From positions 62,001-126,000 of the forward strand of contig NZ_LZDS01000023.1 in the NCBI RefSeq assembly GCF_001678755.1: DNA of 64,000 nucleotides, written 5' to 3'. A program made the translations under genes and the position numbers. The notes beneath the pieces are model-generated. The model did not search any database, was not told the origin of the DNA, and saw nothing but the letters and a program-made list of their open reading frames with translations. Below, piece by piece: positions 1 through 9,208 of this stretch (the stretch's first letter is position 1; each line of letters begins with the position of its first letter). The stretch is from Acinetobacter gandensis. Lineage in GTDB: Bacteria; Pseudomonadota; Gammaproteobacteria; Pseudomonadales; Moraxellaceae.

Positions 1-1193
1 TTTTTCCATTGCTCCGCACGACGTGTACGGTCAGCAACTTGCCCCACTAATTGTCCACACGCAGCATCAATATCATCACCACGTGTCTGACGAATCGTAC
101 ACACAAAACCGGCATCAGACAAAGTTTTTTGGAAAGAAATAATACGGTTACGGCTTGAACGACCGTATGGTGCGTGCGGGAACGGGTTAAATGGAATTAA
201 ATTAATTTTGCTTGGTAAATTTTTCAACAGCTTTAACATTTGCTGAGCATGTTCAGGATGATCGTTCACACCATCCAACATAACATACTCAATGGTCACG
301 TGTTTACGTGAACTTTCATTGCCGTCTTTGGCAATATAACGCTGACATGCCGCAATCAATTGCTCTAATGGATATTTCTTATTAATTGGAACAAGTTCGT
401 TACGTAATTCGTCATTTGGTGCATGTAGGGAAATTGCCAAAGCCACATCAATATCTTGCGCCAATTGATCAATCTTAGGCACCACACCTGAAGTTGACAA
501 CGTTACACGACGTTTAGACATGCCGTATGCAAAATCATCCAACATGATGCGCATCGAGTTTAATACCGCATCATAGTTTAGCAATGGCTCACCCATGCCC
601 ATCATCACGACGTTGGTCACAGAACGTTCACGATCAGCTACAGGGACATCTTCCATATAAGAATAGTTTGCCATCCACAACTGACCAATGATTTCAGCTT
701 GGCTTAAATCTCGTTGGAAACCTTGTTTACCTGTAGAGCAGAATGAACAATCCAGTGCACAACCGACTTGTGAAGAAATACACAAAGTTTTACGTGCCCC
801 AGTTTTATCTTCAGCAGGAATAAGTACTGTTTCAACCAATGAGCCCGCGCCATCGCCAACGCGGAACACCCATTTACGGGTACCATCTTTAGAATAATTT
901 TTATGCACCACTTCAGGCGCTTTAATTTCACAAATTTTTTCCAGTTTTTCACGTAGTTTGCCTGAGATATTGGTCATCTCAGCAAAATCGGTCACAAAAA
1001 ATTGGTGAATCCATTTCATCACCTGTCCTGCACGGAACTTCTTCTCCCCCATTTCGTCGAAGAGTTTTTCCATTTGCGGACGTGACATGCCCAGTAAATT
1101 CACTTTCTCTACAGTATTTTGCTGCGTCGGAGCGGATGGAGATTGTTGCTGTGCATCAGAAACAGCTGATGTAGCGACTACTTCAGTACTCAT
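1..1193 (-). CDS. rlmN: 23S rRNA (adenine-2503-C2) methyltransferase RlmN, 3' end outside the window
   Basis: Radical-SAM enzyme that methylates C2 of A2503 in 23S rRNA; the same family also acts on A37 of some tRNAs. Translating the minus strand from the ATG at 1193 gives an open frame of 397 codons to the left edge. The radical-SAM cluster motif CxxxCxxC reads CALDCSFC near residues 144-151. It is followed by GMGEPLLNY and, near the C-terminus, by [15 protein letters not shown], both typical of RlmN. The first 30 or so residues are Gln/Ser/Thr-rich and poorly conserved in type. RlmN is usually about 400 residues, so only a handful are missing at the left edge. ndk lies upstream in the same direction but is separated by a terminator. 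Confidence 0.95.
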   Translation of the reverse strand, partial: MSTEVVATSAVSDAQQQSPSAPTQQNTVEKVNLLGMSRPQMEKLFDEMGEKKFRAGQVMKWIHQFFVTDFAEMTNISGKLREKLEKICEIKAPEVVHKNYSKDGTRKWVFRVGDGAGSLVETVLIPAEDKTGARKTLCISSQVGCALDCSFCSTGKQGFQRDLSQAEIIGQLWMANYSYMEDVPVADRERSVTNVVMMGMGEPLLNYDAVLNSMRIMLDDFAYGMSKRRVTLSTSGVVPKIDQLAQDIDVALAISLHAPNDELRNELVPINKKYPLEQLIAACQRYIAKDGNESSRKHVTIEYVMLDGVNDHPEHAQQMLKLLKNLPSKINLIPFNPFPHAPYGRSSRNRIISFQKTLSDAGFVCTIRQTRGDDIDAACGQLVGQVADRTRRAEQWK

Positions 1194-1264
1194 GTGTAAT
1201 TACCTAAACCATGTCTAAAGATAAAAAGGAGATGCTCAGTATTTGAGCGAAGGATTATTCAGGG

Positions 1265-1306
1265 AATAAAAAAACCAGACAAGCAGTATACCACTTATCT
1301 GGTTTG
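1265..1306 (-). terminator. Intrinsic terminator after ndk
   Basis: On the minus strand, ACCAGATAAG and CTTGTCTGGT form a 10-bp stem with one G-U pair, followed by a run of seven T. It lies just past the ndk stop codon and before rlmN, so rlmN probably has its own promoter. Confidence 0.75.
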
Positions 1307-1317
1307 AATACTTCGAA

Positions 1318-1749
1318 TTAACGAGTACGTGGAGCGATCTCAGTTTGAGCGAAGAAGTAGTTAACTTCACGATCAGCAGATGCTACAGAGTCAGAACCGT
1401 GAGCAGCATTTTCGTCGATGCTTACAGCGAAATCTGCACGAATTGTACCAGGAGCAGCTTCTTTAGGGTTAGTTGCGCCAAGGATTTCACGGTGAGCAAG
1501 AACTGCGTTTTCACCTTCAAGAACTGAAACAACAACTGGACCAGAAGTCATGAATGCAACTAGGTCACCAAAGAAACCACGTTCTTTGTGCTCAGCATAG
1601 AAGCCTTCAGCTTCAGCTTGAGTCAAATGTTTCATTTTAGTTGCAACGATTTGAAGACCAGCTTTTTCAAAACGAGCGAAGATTTCACCGATGTTGTTTT
1701 TAGCAACTGCGTCTGGTTTTACGATAGATAAAGTACGTTCAATAGCCAT
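1318..1749 (-). CDS. ndk: Nucleoside diphosphate kinase
   Basis: Transfers the gamma-phosphate of ATP to nucleoside diphosphates through a phospho-histidine and so balances the NTP and dNTP pools. The 143-residue length is standard. It starts [15 protein letters not shown], the family N-terminus, and carries the active-site histidine in NAAHGSDS near residue 117. The kinase loop [14 protein letters not shown] is also present. A good ribosome site (AAGGAGC) precedes the ATG. iscX lies upstream in the same direction with a gap of about 110 bp. Confidence 0.97.
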   Translation of the reverse strand: MAIERTLSIVKPDAVAKNNIGEIFARFEKAGLQIVATKMKHLTQAEAEGFYAEHKERGFFGDLVAFMTSGPVVVSVLEGENAVLAHREILGATNPKEAAPGTIRADFAVSIDENAAHGSDSVASADREVNYFFAQTEIAPRTR

Positions 1750-1858
1750 GATTGGCTCCTTAAGTCAATTTGACGTGAAAATTTTGCCGCATTATACCGA
1801 ATAATGCGCTATTTTCTGCTTTTGCGTTGCAAAAAAATTGCTTTTTTCGATATAGGGA

Positions 1859-2059
1859 TTAACTTGCTTCGTCAATCCAGGCCATCTGAATTCCTTCTAG
1901 CAGTCCTTCAGTCGACTTTTCTGGGTCATCGCTAAAGTTAGGCAAGGCACAAACCCATGCATGTAGGTCTGTAAAACGAATCCATTGTGGATCAACATCA
2001 GGATGAGCTTCGTATAACTCAATTGCGATATCAATAGTATCTGTCCAGCGTAAACCCAT
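1859..2059 (-). CDS. iscX: Fe-S cluster assembly protein IscX
   Basis: Small acidic protein of the ISC pathway that binds IscS and iron and tunes Fe-S cluster assembly. I use the ATG at 2059 (66 residues, MGLRWTDTIDIA) rather than the longer frame starting at 2104, because AGGAAG lies six bases upstream and IscX proteins begin MGLxWTD. The conserved blocks LYEAHPDVDP, RFTDLHAWV and the acidic end AWIDEAS are all present. It stands away from any isc operon in this window, next to ndk. That isolated placement is inferred from this window only. Confidence 0.93.
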   Translation of the reverse strand: MGLRWTDTIDIAIELYEAHPDVDPQWIRFTDLHAWVCALPNFSDDPEKSTEGLLEGIQMAWIDEAS

Positions 2060-2176
2060 GGGTCTTCCTAACATCGTATAAAGAATGATGCGACATTTTA
2101 TCAAATTTCAGCAATCTGCCGTAAAAACAGTTTTTATTTTTTATTACCATATTTAACACAGGTGCTGAAATGCCTT

Positions 2177-2728
2177 TTACAACATTAAGCCAAACCATGG
2201 AGCACATACAATGATACTACTCCCCACGCTCGCTCCGATAATTGCCCCGACTGCGACATCACTCGGATAATGTAAGCCCAAAATCATACGAGAAAGTGCC
2301 ACCAACAATGTAAATGGCAACATCAAGATTAATAAAAGCGGTTGGATATAACCCAATACCGTCGTTGCCATCACCGCATGTAATGTATGACCGGAAGGAA
2401 AACTGAAATGGTCAAGTGGACGTTCCCCTAGTCGAATCACTTGATGTACTTGATATGGACGTGGTCGTACCGTTTTCTTTTTTAATAATTTATATAATGT
2501 GGTACCAATCGAACCACCCAGCACCACATACAATATATGTAGGCTATAGGCAAAACCTTGTAGCAACCAAACAGTAAATAACATCACATACCAAAACAGA
2601 CCATCGCCCAATCGGCTAATCATTTTAAAAAATTGCGCTACAGCTTGTTGGTGGGAGAAATGATTAAGATACAAACAACCTTTTAAGTCTAGGGAGAGCA
2701 TTCTTGTTTTTGCATTTTTTAAATTCAT
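2177..2728 (-). CDS. PAP2-family membrane phosphatase
   Basis: Integral membrane phosphatase of the PAP2 superfamily, whose members dephosphorylate phosphatidate, undecaprenyl pyrophosphate or related lipids. The three signature motifs are visible in order: KKKTVRPRP (motif 1), PSGHT (motif 2) and SRMILGLHYPSDV (motif 3, with the catalytic His and Asp). Several hydrophobic segments surround them. The 183-residue length is typical of the short bacterial members. The glycosyltransferase gene lies upstream on the same strand with a gap of about 180 bp, which suggests a shared role in envelope lipids or glycans. The substrate cannot be told from sequence. Confidence 0.88.
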   Translation of the reverse strand: MNLKNAKTRMLSLDLKGCLYLNHFSHQQAVAQFFKMISRLGDGLFWYVMLFTVWLLQGFAYSLHILYVVLGGSIGTTLYKLLKKKTVRPRPYQVHQVIRLGERPLDHFSFPSGHTLHAVMATTVLGYIQPLLLILMLPFTLLVALSRMILGLHYPSDVAVGAIIGASVGSSIIVCAPWFGLML

Positions 2729-2912
2729 CGCTTTACTCCTATTTACAGTCTCATTCTCGACTGTGTTGAGGTCACGCTAGATGTCTCTTGTTATTTTCAT
2801 CAGATTTTATTTAGCTTTGAATTTACTCTGCTCATTTGACATATAAATGATGCTTTCATGACATTTTGATGAATGCTCTATAGTAGTGGCTTTTTTCACA
2901 TGATCATCACCA

Positions 2913-4190
2913 TTAAGCCACTAAAGTCTGTTCAACAACGTGATATAGCGCCTGTTCAAATTGTTGTACAGGATGCTGCCAACCCACTTTAGCAGCATCC
3001 TGTGCGGCACACATTCCCATTTGTTGTAAGGTTTTTCGACTAGGTAAGCCTTGTATATGCCGTATAAAATCATCTGTGCGTCCCAGTTCACTCAGCCAAC
3101 CTGTATTTGAACGCACATGCACGCTTGCACAGGCAGCATTATAGGCAACGACTGGTAAACCACTCGCCATTGCCTCAAGCACCACATTTCCAAAAGTTTC
3201 CACTTGACTGGCAAACACAAATACATCAGCACTTGCGTAAGCTTCTGACAATGCTTGCCCGCTTAAACTCCCCATAAAAATGACATCTAATCCCATCGCT
3301 AACTGTTCCAACCGTTCACGATCAGGGCCATCCCCCACAATAACCAATTGGGTTAATTTATTACTTTTAACTTGCATGGAACGATATGCACTAATAAGCA
3401 CATCCACTTCTTTTTCAGGTGACAAGCGACCCACATAAAGCATGACACGTGTATCTTCATCAACTTTCCATTGTTGCCTTAATGCTGTACTCAAATGTTG
3501 CGGAGAAAATCGCGTGTGATCCACCCCACGACCCACCACGACTAAGGGACAATTAAAACCGAGTGAGCGTAATGCATTTGCCGTATCTTGACTCGGAACG
3601 CAGGTCAACTGGGTATTATTATGAAACCAACGTAAATAATGCTGTACTGGCTTCATTAAAAAAGCCAAATCAAAGAATCGACTAAAATCATGGAACGCAG
3701 AATGAAAACCGCTAGAGACAGGTATTTTTTGCGCTTGCGCTACATATTGAGCCGTTAATCCAAGCGGCCCTTCTGTCACGATATGCACAATATCAGGCTG
3801 AAAAGAGGCTATCGCTTTTTGTATTTTTTTATATTGCGGCATACCAAACTGCATATCTGCATATTTTGGAATACTTTTTGCCCAAACCAAGCATTCTTGA
3901 TTCGCTTTAAACTCATCAGATATATTTTTTTGCTCGGGACGTATCAACTGAATTTGATGACCTAATCCCTGCAAACCTTTACATAGCTGTAAAAGTGAAT
4001 GGGCGACTCCATTAATTTCAGGCGCCCAAGTTTCAGTGACCAAGGTGATTTTTAATTTTGATCGGTAAGAACGTTCCAATACCGCGAGGTCATTTACTCG
4101 ATCTTGTTTGGCCTTAGGTTTAAAGTAAAATTTAAAGGTTTCAGAAAAATTATCTGGTTTTAATAATCTGCTTTTTGCTGAACTTACCAT
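2913..4190 (-). CDS. GT4-family glycosyltransferase (MgtA-like)
   Basis: Retaining glycosyltransferase with the two-Rossmann GT-B fold. The N-terminal domain begins near residue 47 with LKITLVTETWAPEINGVAHSL, like the alpha-mannosyltransferases that make glycolipids (MgtA/PimB-type). The C-terminal domain has the nucleotide-sugar site YVGRLSPEKE and an E-x7-E signature in VETFGNVVLEAMASGLPVV. The 425-residue length includes about 45 basic residues in front of the usual start, with no signal peptide. Its partner on the same strand is the PAP2 phosphatase. Acceptor and sugar are unknown; a glycolipid role is inferred from the family. Confidence 0.85.
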   Translation of the reverse strand: MVSSAKSRLLKPDNFSETFKFYFKPKAKQDRVNDLAVLERSYRSKLKITLVTETWAPEINGVAHSLLQLCKGLQGLGHQIQLIRPEQKNISDEFKANQECLVWAKSIPKYADMQFGMPQYKKIQKAIASFQPDIVHIVTEGPLGLTAQYVAQAQKIPVSSGFHSAFHDFSRFFDLAFLMKPVQHYLRWFHNNTQLTCVPSQDTANALRSLGFNCPLVVVGRGVDHTRFSPQHLSTALRQQWKVDEDTRVMLYVGRLSPEKEVDVLISAYRSMQVKSNKLTQLVIVGDGPDRERLEQLAMGLDVIFMGSLSGQALSEAYASADVFVFASQVETFGNVVLEAMASGLPVVAYNAACASVHVRSNTGWLSELGRTDDFIRHIQGLPSRKTLQQMGMCAAQDAAKVGWQHPVQQFEQALYHVVEQTLVA

Positions 4191-4289
4191 AACTCACCAA
4201 GCTTTTATTTTTTTCAAGCTTAGCTGAGGTTTTTGACAATTTAATGATAATGCTTAGTACAAATCCTTCATTCATAAAATCTTTGGACC

Positions 4290-4700
4290 TTAGAACACCA
4301 TATTTACAAATACCGTATCTTTATACTTGCCTGCTGGCGTTGTCGACGTCACTCGCTCTACAAGGCGGACTGCAACCACATAATCATTACGCCCAGCACC
4401 TTGTTCCGTCGGTACATTCCAAATATTTTCCATTGCACCTGAAACAGTCATACGTGTTTTGAGTTTCACCATACCGTTATTCACAAAACTATTGCCTGAT
4501 GAATCTTGCAAGTTACGACTATTAAAACGTATACGGTATTTATTTGAGCAATTTACACTAAAGCTACTCGCTGCCTGACTATTATAATAGTTAGCCAAAC
4601 GCATATGTGACTCACTTACACGACCTAATTCACAGTAACTTGGTGCAGCAAATGACATCGTACTGAGACATACAGTCGAAACAAATATTAAACTTTTCAT
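4290..4700 (-). CDS. Spore-coat U (SCPU) domain pilin, terminal subunit of the pilus operon
   Basis: Exported 136-residue subunit with signal peptide MKSLIFVSTVCLSTMSFAA and a single SCPU domain. It has two cysteines (residues 23 and about 51) placed to form the domain disulphide, and it ends in GKYKDTVFVNMVF, the beta-strand ending shared with other archaic pilins. It is the last gene of the operon, 12 bp after the usher gene. In the Csu system of A. baumannii this position holds a two-domain tip adhesin of roughly 340 residues; here only one domain is present. It could be a tip adaptor or a minor pilin. The family assignment is solid, the tip role is inferred from gene order. Confidence 0.82.
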   Translation of the reverse strand: MKSLIFVSTVCLSTMSFAAPSYCELGRVSESHMRLANYYNSQAASSFSVNCSNKYRIRFNSRNLQDSSGNSFVNNGMVKLKTRMTVSGAMENIWNVPTEQGAGRNDYVVAVRLVERVTSTTPAGKYKDTVFVNMVF

Positions 4701-4712
4701 CCTAAAATCTCC

Positions 4713-7022
4713 TTATTTACACAGTAATGTCTTGAGTTCAGGCGTTTGGTTTTCTACTTTTTTAGGAACAACAAGGGTGGTCTGACAAGAGCGACCACCA
4801 CTGGTTCTAACAGTCAATTTGTAGGTTCCGTCAACCAAGCCATATAACATCACTGTGCCATCTGTACCAATTGGATAAATATCTGCTTCCGGCGTATCAA
4901 TTGAGACCTCACTGCCGGCAATAAAGGTATTGCCCTGTTCATCCAATATTTTGACTAAAACTTGTTGCGTATCGAAAATTGGGAAATTAATGGTATAGCC
5001 ACGCTGCCTTAGTGCGACTAACCGGTGTGCTGCATTTGGAACTTTGCTTTCAATGGGTAATTGATTTTCATCAAATGAAATATCGTAATTAATATAAGGA
5101 ACAATATCGTGAACAAAGGCATAACCATTTTTGTTGGTTTTCGCAACTGGCGACATAGAACGCATGACATCAATATCCTCACGCTCACCAACTTTCACAA
5201 GTGCAAATGCATTATCTACAAAACTAGTAAATGCATACTGCCCGCCAAGCCACACCAATGCACCGCGATAACCAGTCTGGAATGAATAATCACTATCACT
5301 CTTGATATAACTCATAATGAGGTCACCGACATCAGTCGACAAACCACCGTAAGTATTGAATGCAACCTCATCATTTCGATAATCTGCACCAATAGAATAG
5401 TTTGCACCATACTCACCAAAGGAATTTTGAATGTAACGTATACCACCCGATTTATTGGTTCCAACATCCGCTTGTACACGTTTACCGCCACCAAAATTAT
5501 AAGACACAGAAAGAAAGGCACCCGAATCTTTAGAATCACCAAACTCTTGGAAATAGTTTGCGGTGTACATCAAATTTGAAGTGACTTCCTTACTCACACC
5601 AACGGTAAGCATTTTACGGTCATCATTACGAAGTAGCGGATCATCCGTTTCGTATTGGGTTTGTTCGATATAGTTAATATTTAAATTTTGAAAAAATGGA
5701 AAATTCGGGAAACTGACATACGCCATGTTTTCAAATTTAGGAAATATATGCTCATCCTCATACCCTAAAGCACGATAATTTTTAGTGGCATAACGCGAAC
5801 TCAGGCCGAAATTAAATTTACCAAAATTACGACTGACCGAAAGTCCCGCAGAATAACCATCATGCTCATCAGTTTTGCTGCCTAAAAAAATACTATCGAG
5901 CACGAACCAACGATTCACCGCCTGAGTCCAAAGCAAGCCCGCATTTTTTATCTCATCACTATAGGTTCCACTTGCACCTAATGTTGTACGACTAGTCACA
6001 CCACGACGCAGATAGGCTGAACTAAAAAATTCACGATAATCACTGTTTACTTCATCATAGCGATAACGCAATTTTCCAAGAGAAACGTTGTAATCGTTCA
6101 GACCTTCTTTCAATAATTTACTGCTAATCAAAACTGGAAAGCTTCTTACCGTCGTATTGCCCAACACATCTTGCACAACCATTTGCGCTGTTCCTGCGCT
6201 TTCAATGTTTGCCCCAGTCTGTAAGTTGTAATCCCCTGGTGAAATCTTTTTTTGATAGATATTCACCCCGTCAATATACAAATCGACAGTCGAAGGCAGT
6301 ACTGCACTTCCTTTTAAACTTGGAATGTTCCAATAGACAAAGTCTGGACGTGAGGTATAGTCTGTACCAAAACTTAAACCACCAAATCGCACACCATGGA
6401 TCAGCGCACTATAAGCAGAAGTGGTATCACCAATAATCAGTTTTGTAGCACTTTTGGCAAAATCGAGTTCAAAGCTACTGTTTAAACGAACAAAATTTTC
6501 TTCTTCATAATCATGCCCTTTATTATTACGATAAACGGCATTATTTCTTAAAATCCAATTATCTTTAAAAATGCCCAATTCTGGCAAAGTACCGAAATTA
6601 CGATTTTCGCTTGTTTTATCGTAATGCATTTCATAGTTTAAGAAGGCACCAAAATTTGCTTTCATTGGCTGGGTGATTAACCCATCTGCTTCGACACCAT
6701 AGAAATATTTGGAAGGTAAATTTAATTTCAATGCCTGTAAGCCTGTATCAAATTCGGCTTGCATATCCTGATCTGAAACGAGACAAAATGCGTTTTTAAT
6801 GGGATGGCGTTTAATCCCTTCCATTTTGATTTGAAGTTTTTCTAAATCGCTACATTCAACATAAAATATTTTATTTTCAACGAACAACAGTACTTCGCTT
6901 CTACGATCTACCCCATTAATCCAAATGCTTGTTGGAAATAAATCATCCGGCATATCAACGGCTTCTGCATGAGCAGAACTGGCACATAAAATACAATACA
7001 AAAGCAATGTAATTTTTTTCAT
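4713..7022 (-). CDS. Archaic chaperone-usher pathway outer-membrane usher (CsuD-like)
   Basis: Outer-membrane pore and assembly platform that receives chaperone-subunit complexes and extrudes the pilus. From the ATG at 7022 it has 769 residues with signal peptide MKKITLLLYCILCASSAHA; a GTG at 7028 in frame overlaps the chaperone stop codon and is the alternative start. The N-terminal domain follows the signal, then a long beta-barrel rich in aromatic Tyr/Asn strands and a plug region (PSLKGSAVLPSTVDLYIDG). The C-terminal domain ends with a cysteine pair (GRSCQTTLVV and LLCK). It is translationally coupled to the chaperone gene. Size and gene order fit the archaic (SCPU) class rather than classical FimD ushers. 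Confidence 0.9.
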   Translation of the reverse strand: MKKITLLLYCILCASSAHAEAVDMPDDLFPTSIWINGVDRRSEVLLFVENKIFYVECSDLEKLQIKMEGIKRHPIKNAFCLVSDQDMQAEFDTGLQALKLNLPSKYFYGVEADGLITQPMKANFGAFLNYEMHYDKTSENRNFGTLPELGIFKDNWILRNNAVYRNNKGHDYEEENFVRLNSSFELDFAKSATKLIIGDTTSAYSALIHGVRFGGLSFGTDYTSRPDFVYWNIPSLKGSAVLPSTVDLYIDGVNIYQKKISPGDYNLQTGANIESAGTAQMVVQDVLGNTTVRSFPVLISSKLLKEGLNDYNVSLGKLRYRYDEVNSDYREFFSSAYLRRGVTSRTTLGASGTYSDEIKNAGLLWTQAVNRWFVLDSIFLGSKTDEHDGYSAGLSVSRNFGKFNFGLSSRYATKNYRALGYEDEHIFPKFENMAYVSFPNFPFFQNLNINYIEQTQYETDDPLLRNDDRKMLTVGVSKEVTSNLMYTANYFQEFGDSKDSGAFLSVSYNFGGGKRVQADVGTNKSGGIRYIQNSFGEYGANYSIGADYRNDEVAFNTYGGLSTDVGDLIMSYIKSDSDYSFQTGYRGALVWLGGQYAFTSFVDNAFALVKVGEREDIDVMRSMSPVAKTNKNGYAFVHDIVPYINYDISFDENQLPIESKVPNAAHRLVALRQRGYTINFPIFDTQQVLVKILDEQGNTFIAGSEVSIDTPEADIYPIGTDGTVMLYGLVDGTYKLTVRTSGGRSCQTTLVVPKKVENQTPELKTLLCK

Positions 7023-7027
7023 AGCCA

Positions 7028-7756
7028 CTACTCAACTAAATTAAACTCCAAAGGGGTGTCGCCTTTGTCAGTTTCTACAACCACTTTGTAATTGCTTGCA
7101 CCATTGAGCGTGACATTTCCAATATCGTAACGATTTTTACCGTGTGCCAAGAGATATTTCATATCTGAAGACTCAGCCACCACATTTTTATTTTTATCCA
7201 TCACGTATAGTTTTTGGATTTGAATATGTGATTTTGCTAAATTTTCAACATTAATAACGGTACGGCCATTTTGTTTAGTAGAAATAAATTTTAAATACGC
7301 AGGTTCTTGTTTACCCACAAAAAAAGGCACATTTATGCTGAGTAAAAGTGCAATTTTTGAATCATCATTGGTGACTTGCGGCAATTCTGTATAAATGATT
7401 CGCCATGCTTCTTCTTGCGCTAAATTCATGCTTTCAACAGATTGTGTAAAGCCTACACGAACCATTTGTTTTGAATTCGGCTTTAAAATAAAGTTTTTAG
7501 GATTAATAATAATATTAGATACCGGAGAGTAAATATCTTCACCTGTCGGGCTTTGTGTCCATTTGACTGCTTGAGCTTCAAAAACGCGTGGAGACTCATC
7601 ATCTCCTTTAGACTCTAGGGTAAACGTTGCACTTCTTTGCTTAGACTTATCCGTTAAATAAAGTTGCACAGGACTAATTGAAATACCTGCAAATGCTGCA
7701 GTATTCAGAAGACCTACAATAAGACTAAAAGAAAGCGCCTTGATTAAAAATTTCAT
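7028..7756 (-). CDS. Periplasmic pilus chaperone (CsuC-like)
   Basis: Periplasmic immunoglobulin-fold chaperone that holds pilin subunits by donor-strand complementation until delivery to the usher. It has a signal peptide ending AAFAG, the N-terminal domain start ISISPVQLYLTDKSKQRSATFTL, and LKPNSKQMVRVG, the family segment in the first domain. The second domain starts near NVPFFVGKQEPAYL. The 242-residue length is standard. Its stop codon overlaps the alternative start of the usher gene (TAGTG), so the two are coupled. The major pilin gene lies upstream, with a hairpin between them. Confidence 0.92.
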   Translation of the reverse strand: MKFLIKALSFSLIVGLLNTAAFAGISISPVQLYLTDKSKQRSATFTLESKGDDESPRVFEAQAVKWTQSPTGEDIYSPVSNIIINPKNFILKPNSKQMVRVGFTQSVESMNLAQEEAWRIIYTELPQVTNDDSKIALLLSINVPFFVGKQEPAYLKFISTKQNGRTVINVENLAKSHIQIQKLYVMDKNKNVVAESSDMKYLLAHGKNRYDIGNVTLNGASNYKVVVETDKGDTPLEFNLVE

Positions 7757-7798
7757 ACATCCCCCTTGAATCTTATTAATTTTTTTATATATAAAAAC

Positions 7799-7836
7799 AA
7801 AAGAAGTTGACCCTCACATGTAGAATCAACTTCTTA
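7799..7836 (-). terminator. Hairpin between major pilin and chaperone genes (partial terminator)
   Basis: A perfect 10-bp inverted repeat (AAGAAGTTGA at 7801-7810 and TCAACTTCTT at 7826-7835) sits between pilin and chaperone. On the minus strand it is followed by TTGTTTTTAT, a weak U-tract. No other promoter is obvious before the chaperone, so I read it as an attenuator that lets the pilin be made in excess. Pilin mRNA stabilisation is an alternative. Confidence 0.65.
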
Positions 7837-7844
7837 GAAAACGA

Positions 7845-8342
7845 TTAGTACGCTACTTTAATGAATAAAGTATCTTTGTAAATACCAGCACGTTGAGTAG
7901 CTGAAACAGCTGTTTTAGGCGCAACTGTCACTGCAAAGTTATCTACAGACATACCTGCTACAGGTGTAGAACCGATTGGATAATTCACACCACCTTTTGA
8001 GGTCGTGATTTTTGTAAATACTTTATCAGTAGTGGTTGCATGTTTAACAAAAGTATCTGCACTTGTACCAGCATTTAGTGTAGATAAATTTAGTGTGTAT
8101 GGCGTATTCGTTGTTACTTGGAAAGAACTTGAGCCTGTGTAGCTAGTTTCAGCCAATTTAATGTCTTTACCTACCAATAACTCACACGCTTTTAAGATTT
8201 CCAATTCAATATCGATTTCACCTTCACACGGTGCACCGCCACATTGTTTAGATTCTTTTGGTTTACCTGCAAATGCAGCTGTTGCAGGAAGTGCTAATGC
8301 TGCTGCAGTGATAACTGCAGTTAAAATTTTAGATGTAGACAT
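7845..8342 (-). CDS. SCPU-domain major pilin of the archaic pilus operon
   Basis: First gene of the operon and probably the main shaft subunit. I use the ATG at 8342 (MSTSKILTAVI, 165 residues) because GGAG lies about eight bases before it; an in-frame ATG at 8357 would add five residues. A signal peptide ends at ATAAFAG. The mature part starts with a Cys-rich segment (KQCGGAPCEG) followed by the SCPU domain, which opens with EILKACELLVG and ends AGIYKDTLFIKVAY. Three cysteines are present, one more than a single domain disulphide needs. It resembles CsuA/B in length and ending but not closely in sequence. An AT-rich region of about 820 bp upstream presumably holds the promoter. Confidence 0.85.
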   Translation of the reverse strand: MSTSKILTAVITAAALALPATAAFAGKPKESKQCGGAPCEGEIDIELEILKACELLVGKDIKLAETSYTGSSSFQVTTNTPYTLNLSTLNAGTSADTFVKHATTTDKVFTKITTSKGGVNYPIGSTPVAGMSVDNFAVTVAPKTAVSATQRAGIYKDTLFIKVAY

Positions 8343-9163
8343 ACCATTTCTCCGCATTCTTTTTTCAAAGAAAATTTATAATTTTTAATACCCTAACTTA
8401 GAGTTCCATTCCACTCGGTGTGCTTGAAACATCAACTCCACTTGAGTAAATCCATTCTTATGCATCTCAAAATAAAAAAAACCTATTAGTGAAAAATCAC
8501 GTGAATTTATTAGTTTCTGAAAATTTCCTGCATCGTTATAAAAAAAGTATTGTTTTTATTAATGATTTAAAAAAATCTACAAAAAATTCAAAACTGTTAA
8601 CCAACTCCCAATTTTTTGGTATTTTTTCGTTCTCCCTATTTTTTGGGATAATCTAAGTAACTGTTTTTAATCGTATTTAACAAAAAAATAAGTTTACAAT
8701 ATGTTACACATTCAACAAATTAATCGCAAAATAACTCAAAATCAGCTTTAATTAAAATTTAATTAAATGAATATTCACATATATTTTTTAAGTATACCGA
8801 TTAAGAATGCAAATCCATCTCAAAATTCAAATCCTGAATCCCCTATTTCAGGTATGTCTTTTCTTAATTTTTTATAAACACTCGATCACCAAATATTACA
8901 TTTATTGTCACAATTTCACTTTTTAATTAACCTTAATGACATCCAAATTACATAAAAAGCACACTTAACCCTAATCTTTATATTTTTTAAACTTGTGAAA
9001 GATTTTAATAATGTAAAAATCATGTTCATTGGTTCATAAATATTACTCCACTATTACTGTTTTTTTATCGATAACTCTTAATTTATTTAATCAATAAATC
9101 TGCTTCAACATCTCTCACTTAATTCATCATTTCATGTTTAACTACTTTCTACATTCACAGCAT
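8343..9163. other. AT-rich gene-free region upstream of the pilus operon
   Basis: About 820 bp with no credible gene on either strand and a very high A+T content. It must carry the pilus operon promoter, which I cannot place with confidence. Near 8606-8648 there are two related 14-bp blocks, TCCCAATTTTTTGG and TCCCTATTTTTTGG, with starts 27 bp apart. They could be binding sites for a regulator. Confidence 0.5.
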
Positions 9164-9197
9164 AAAAAAGCCCCATGCATTCACAAAGGGCTTTTAT
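9163..9197 (-). terminator. Intrinsic terminator after the exported protein gene
   Basis: On the minus strand, AAAAGCCC pairs with GGGCTTTT and is followed by a T-run. It lies just downstream of the stop codon at 9209. Confidence 0.8.
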
Positions 9198-9208
9198 TTG
9201 GATTTATG

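Noticed and set aside
688..952. Open frames on both strands inside rlmN
   Set aside because: They overlap the clear RlmN frame, lack ribosome sites and have no recognisable features.
2880..2922. Inverted repeat at the end of the glycosyltransferase gene as a terminator
   Set aside because: The stem is only about eight bases with a loop over 20 bases and no T-run on the transcribed strand.
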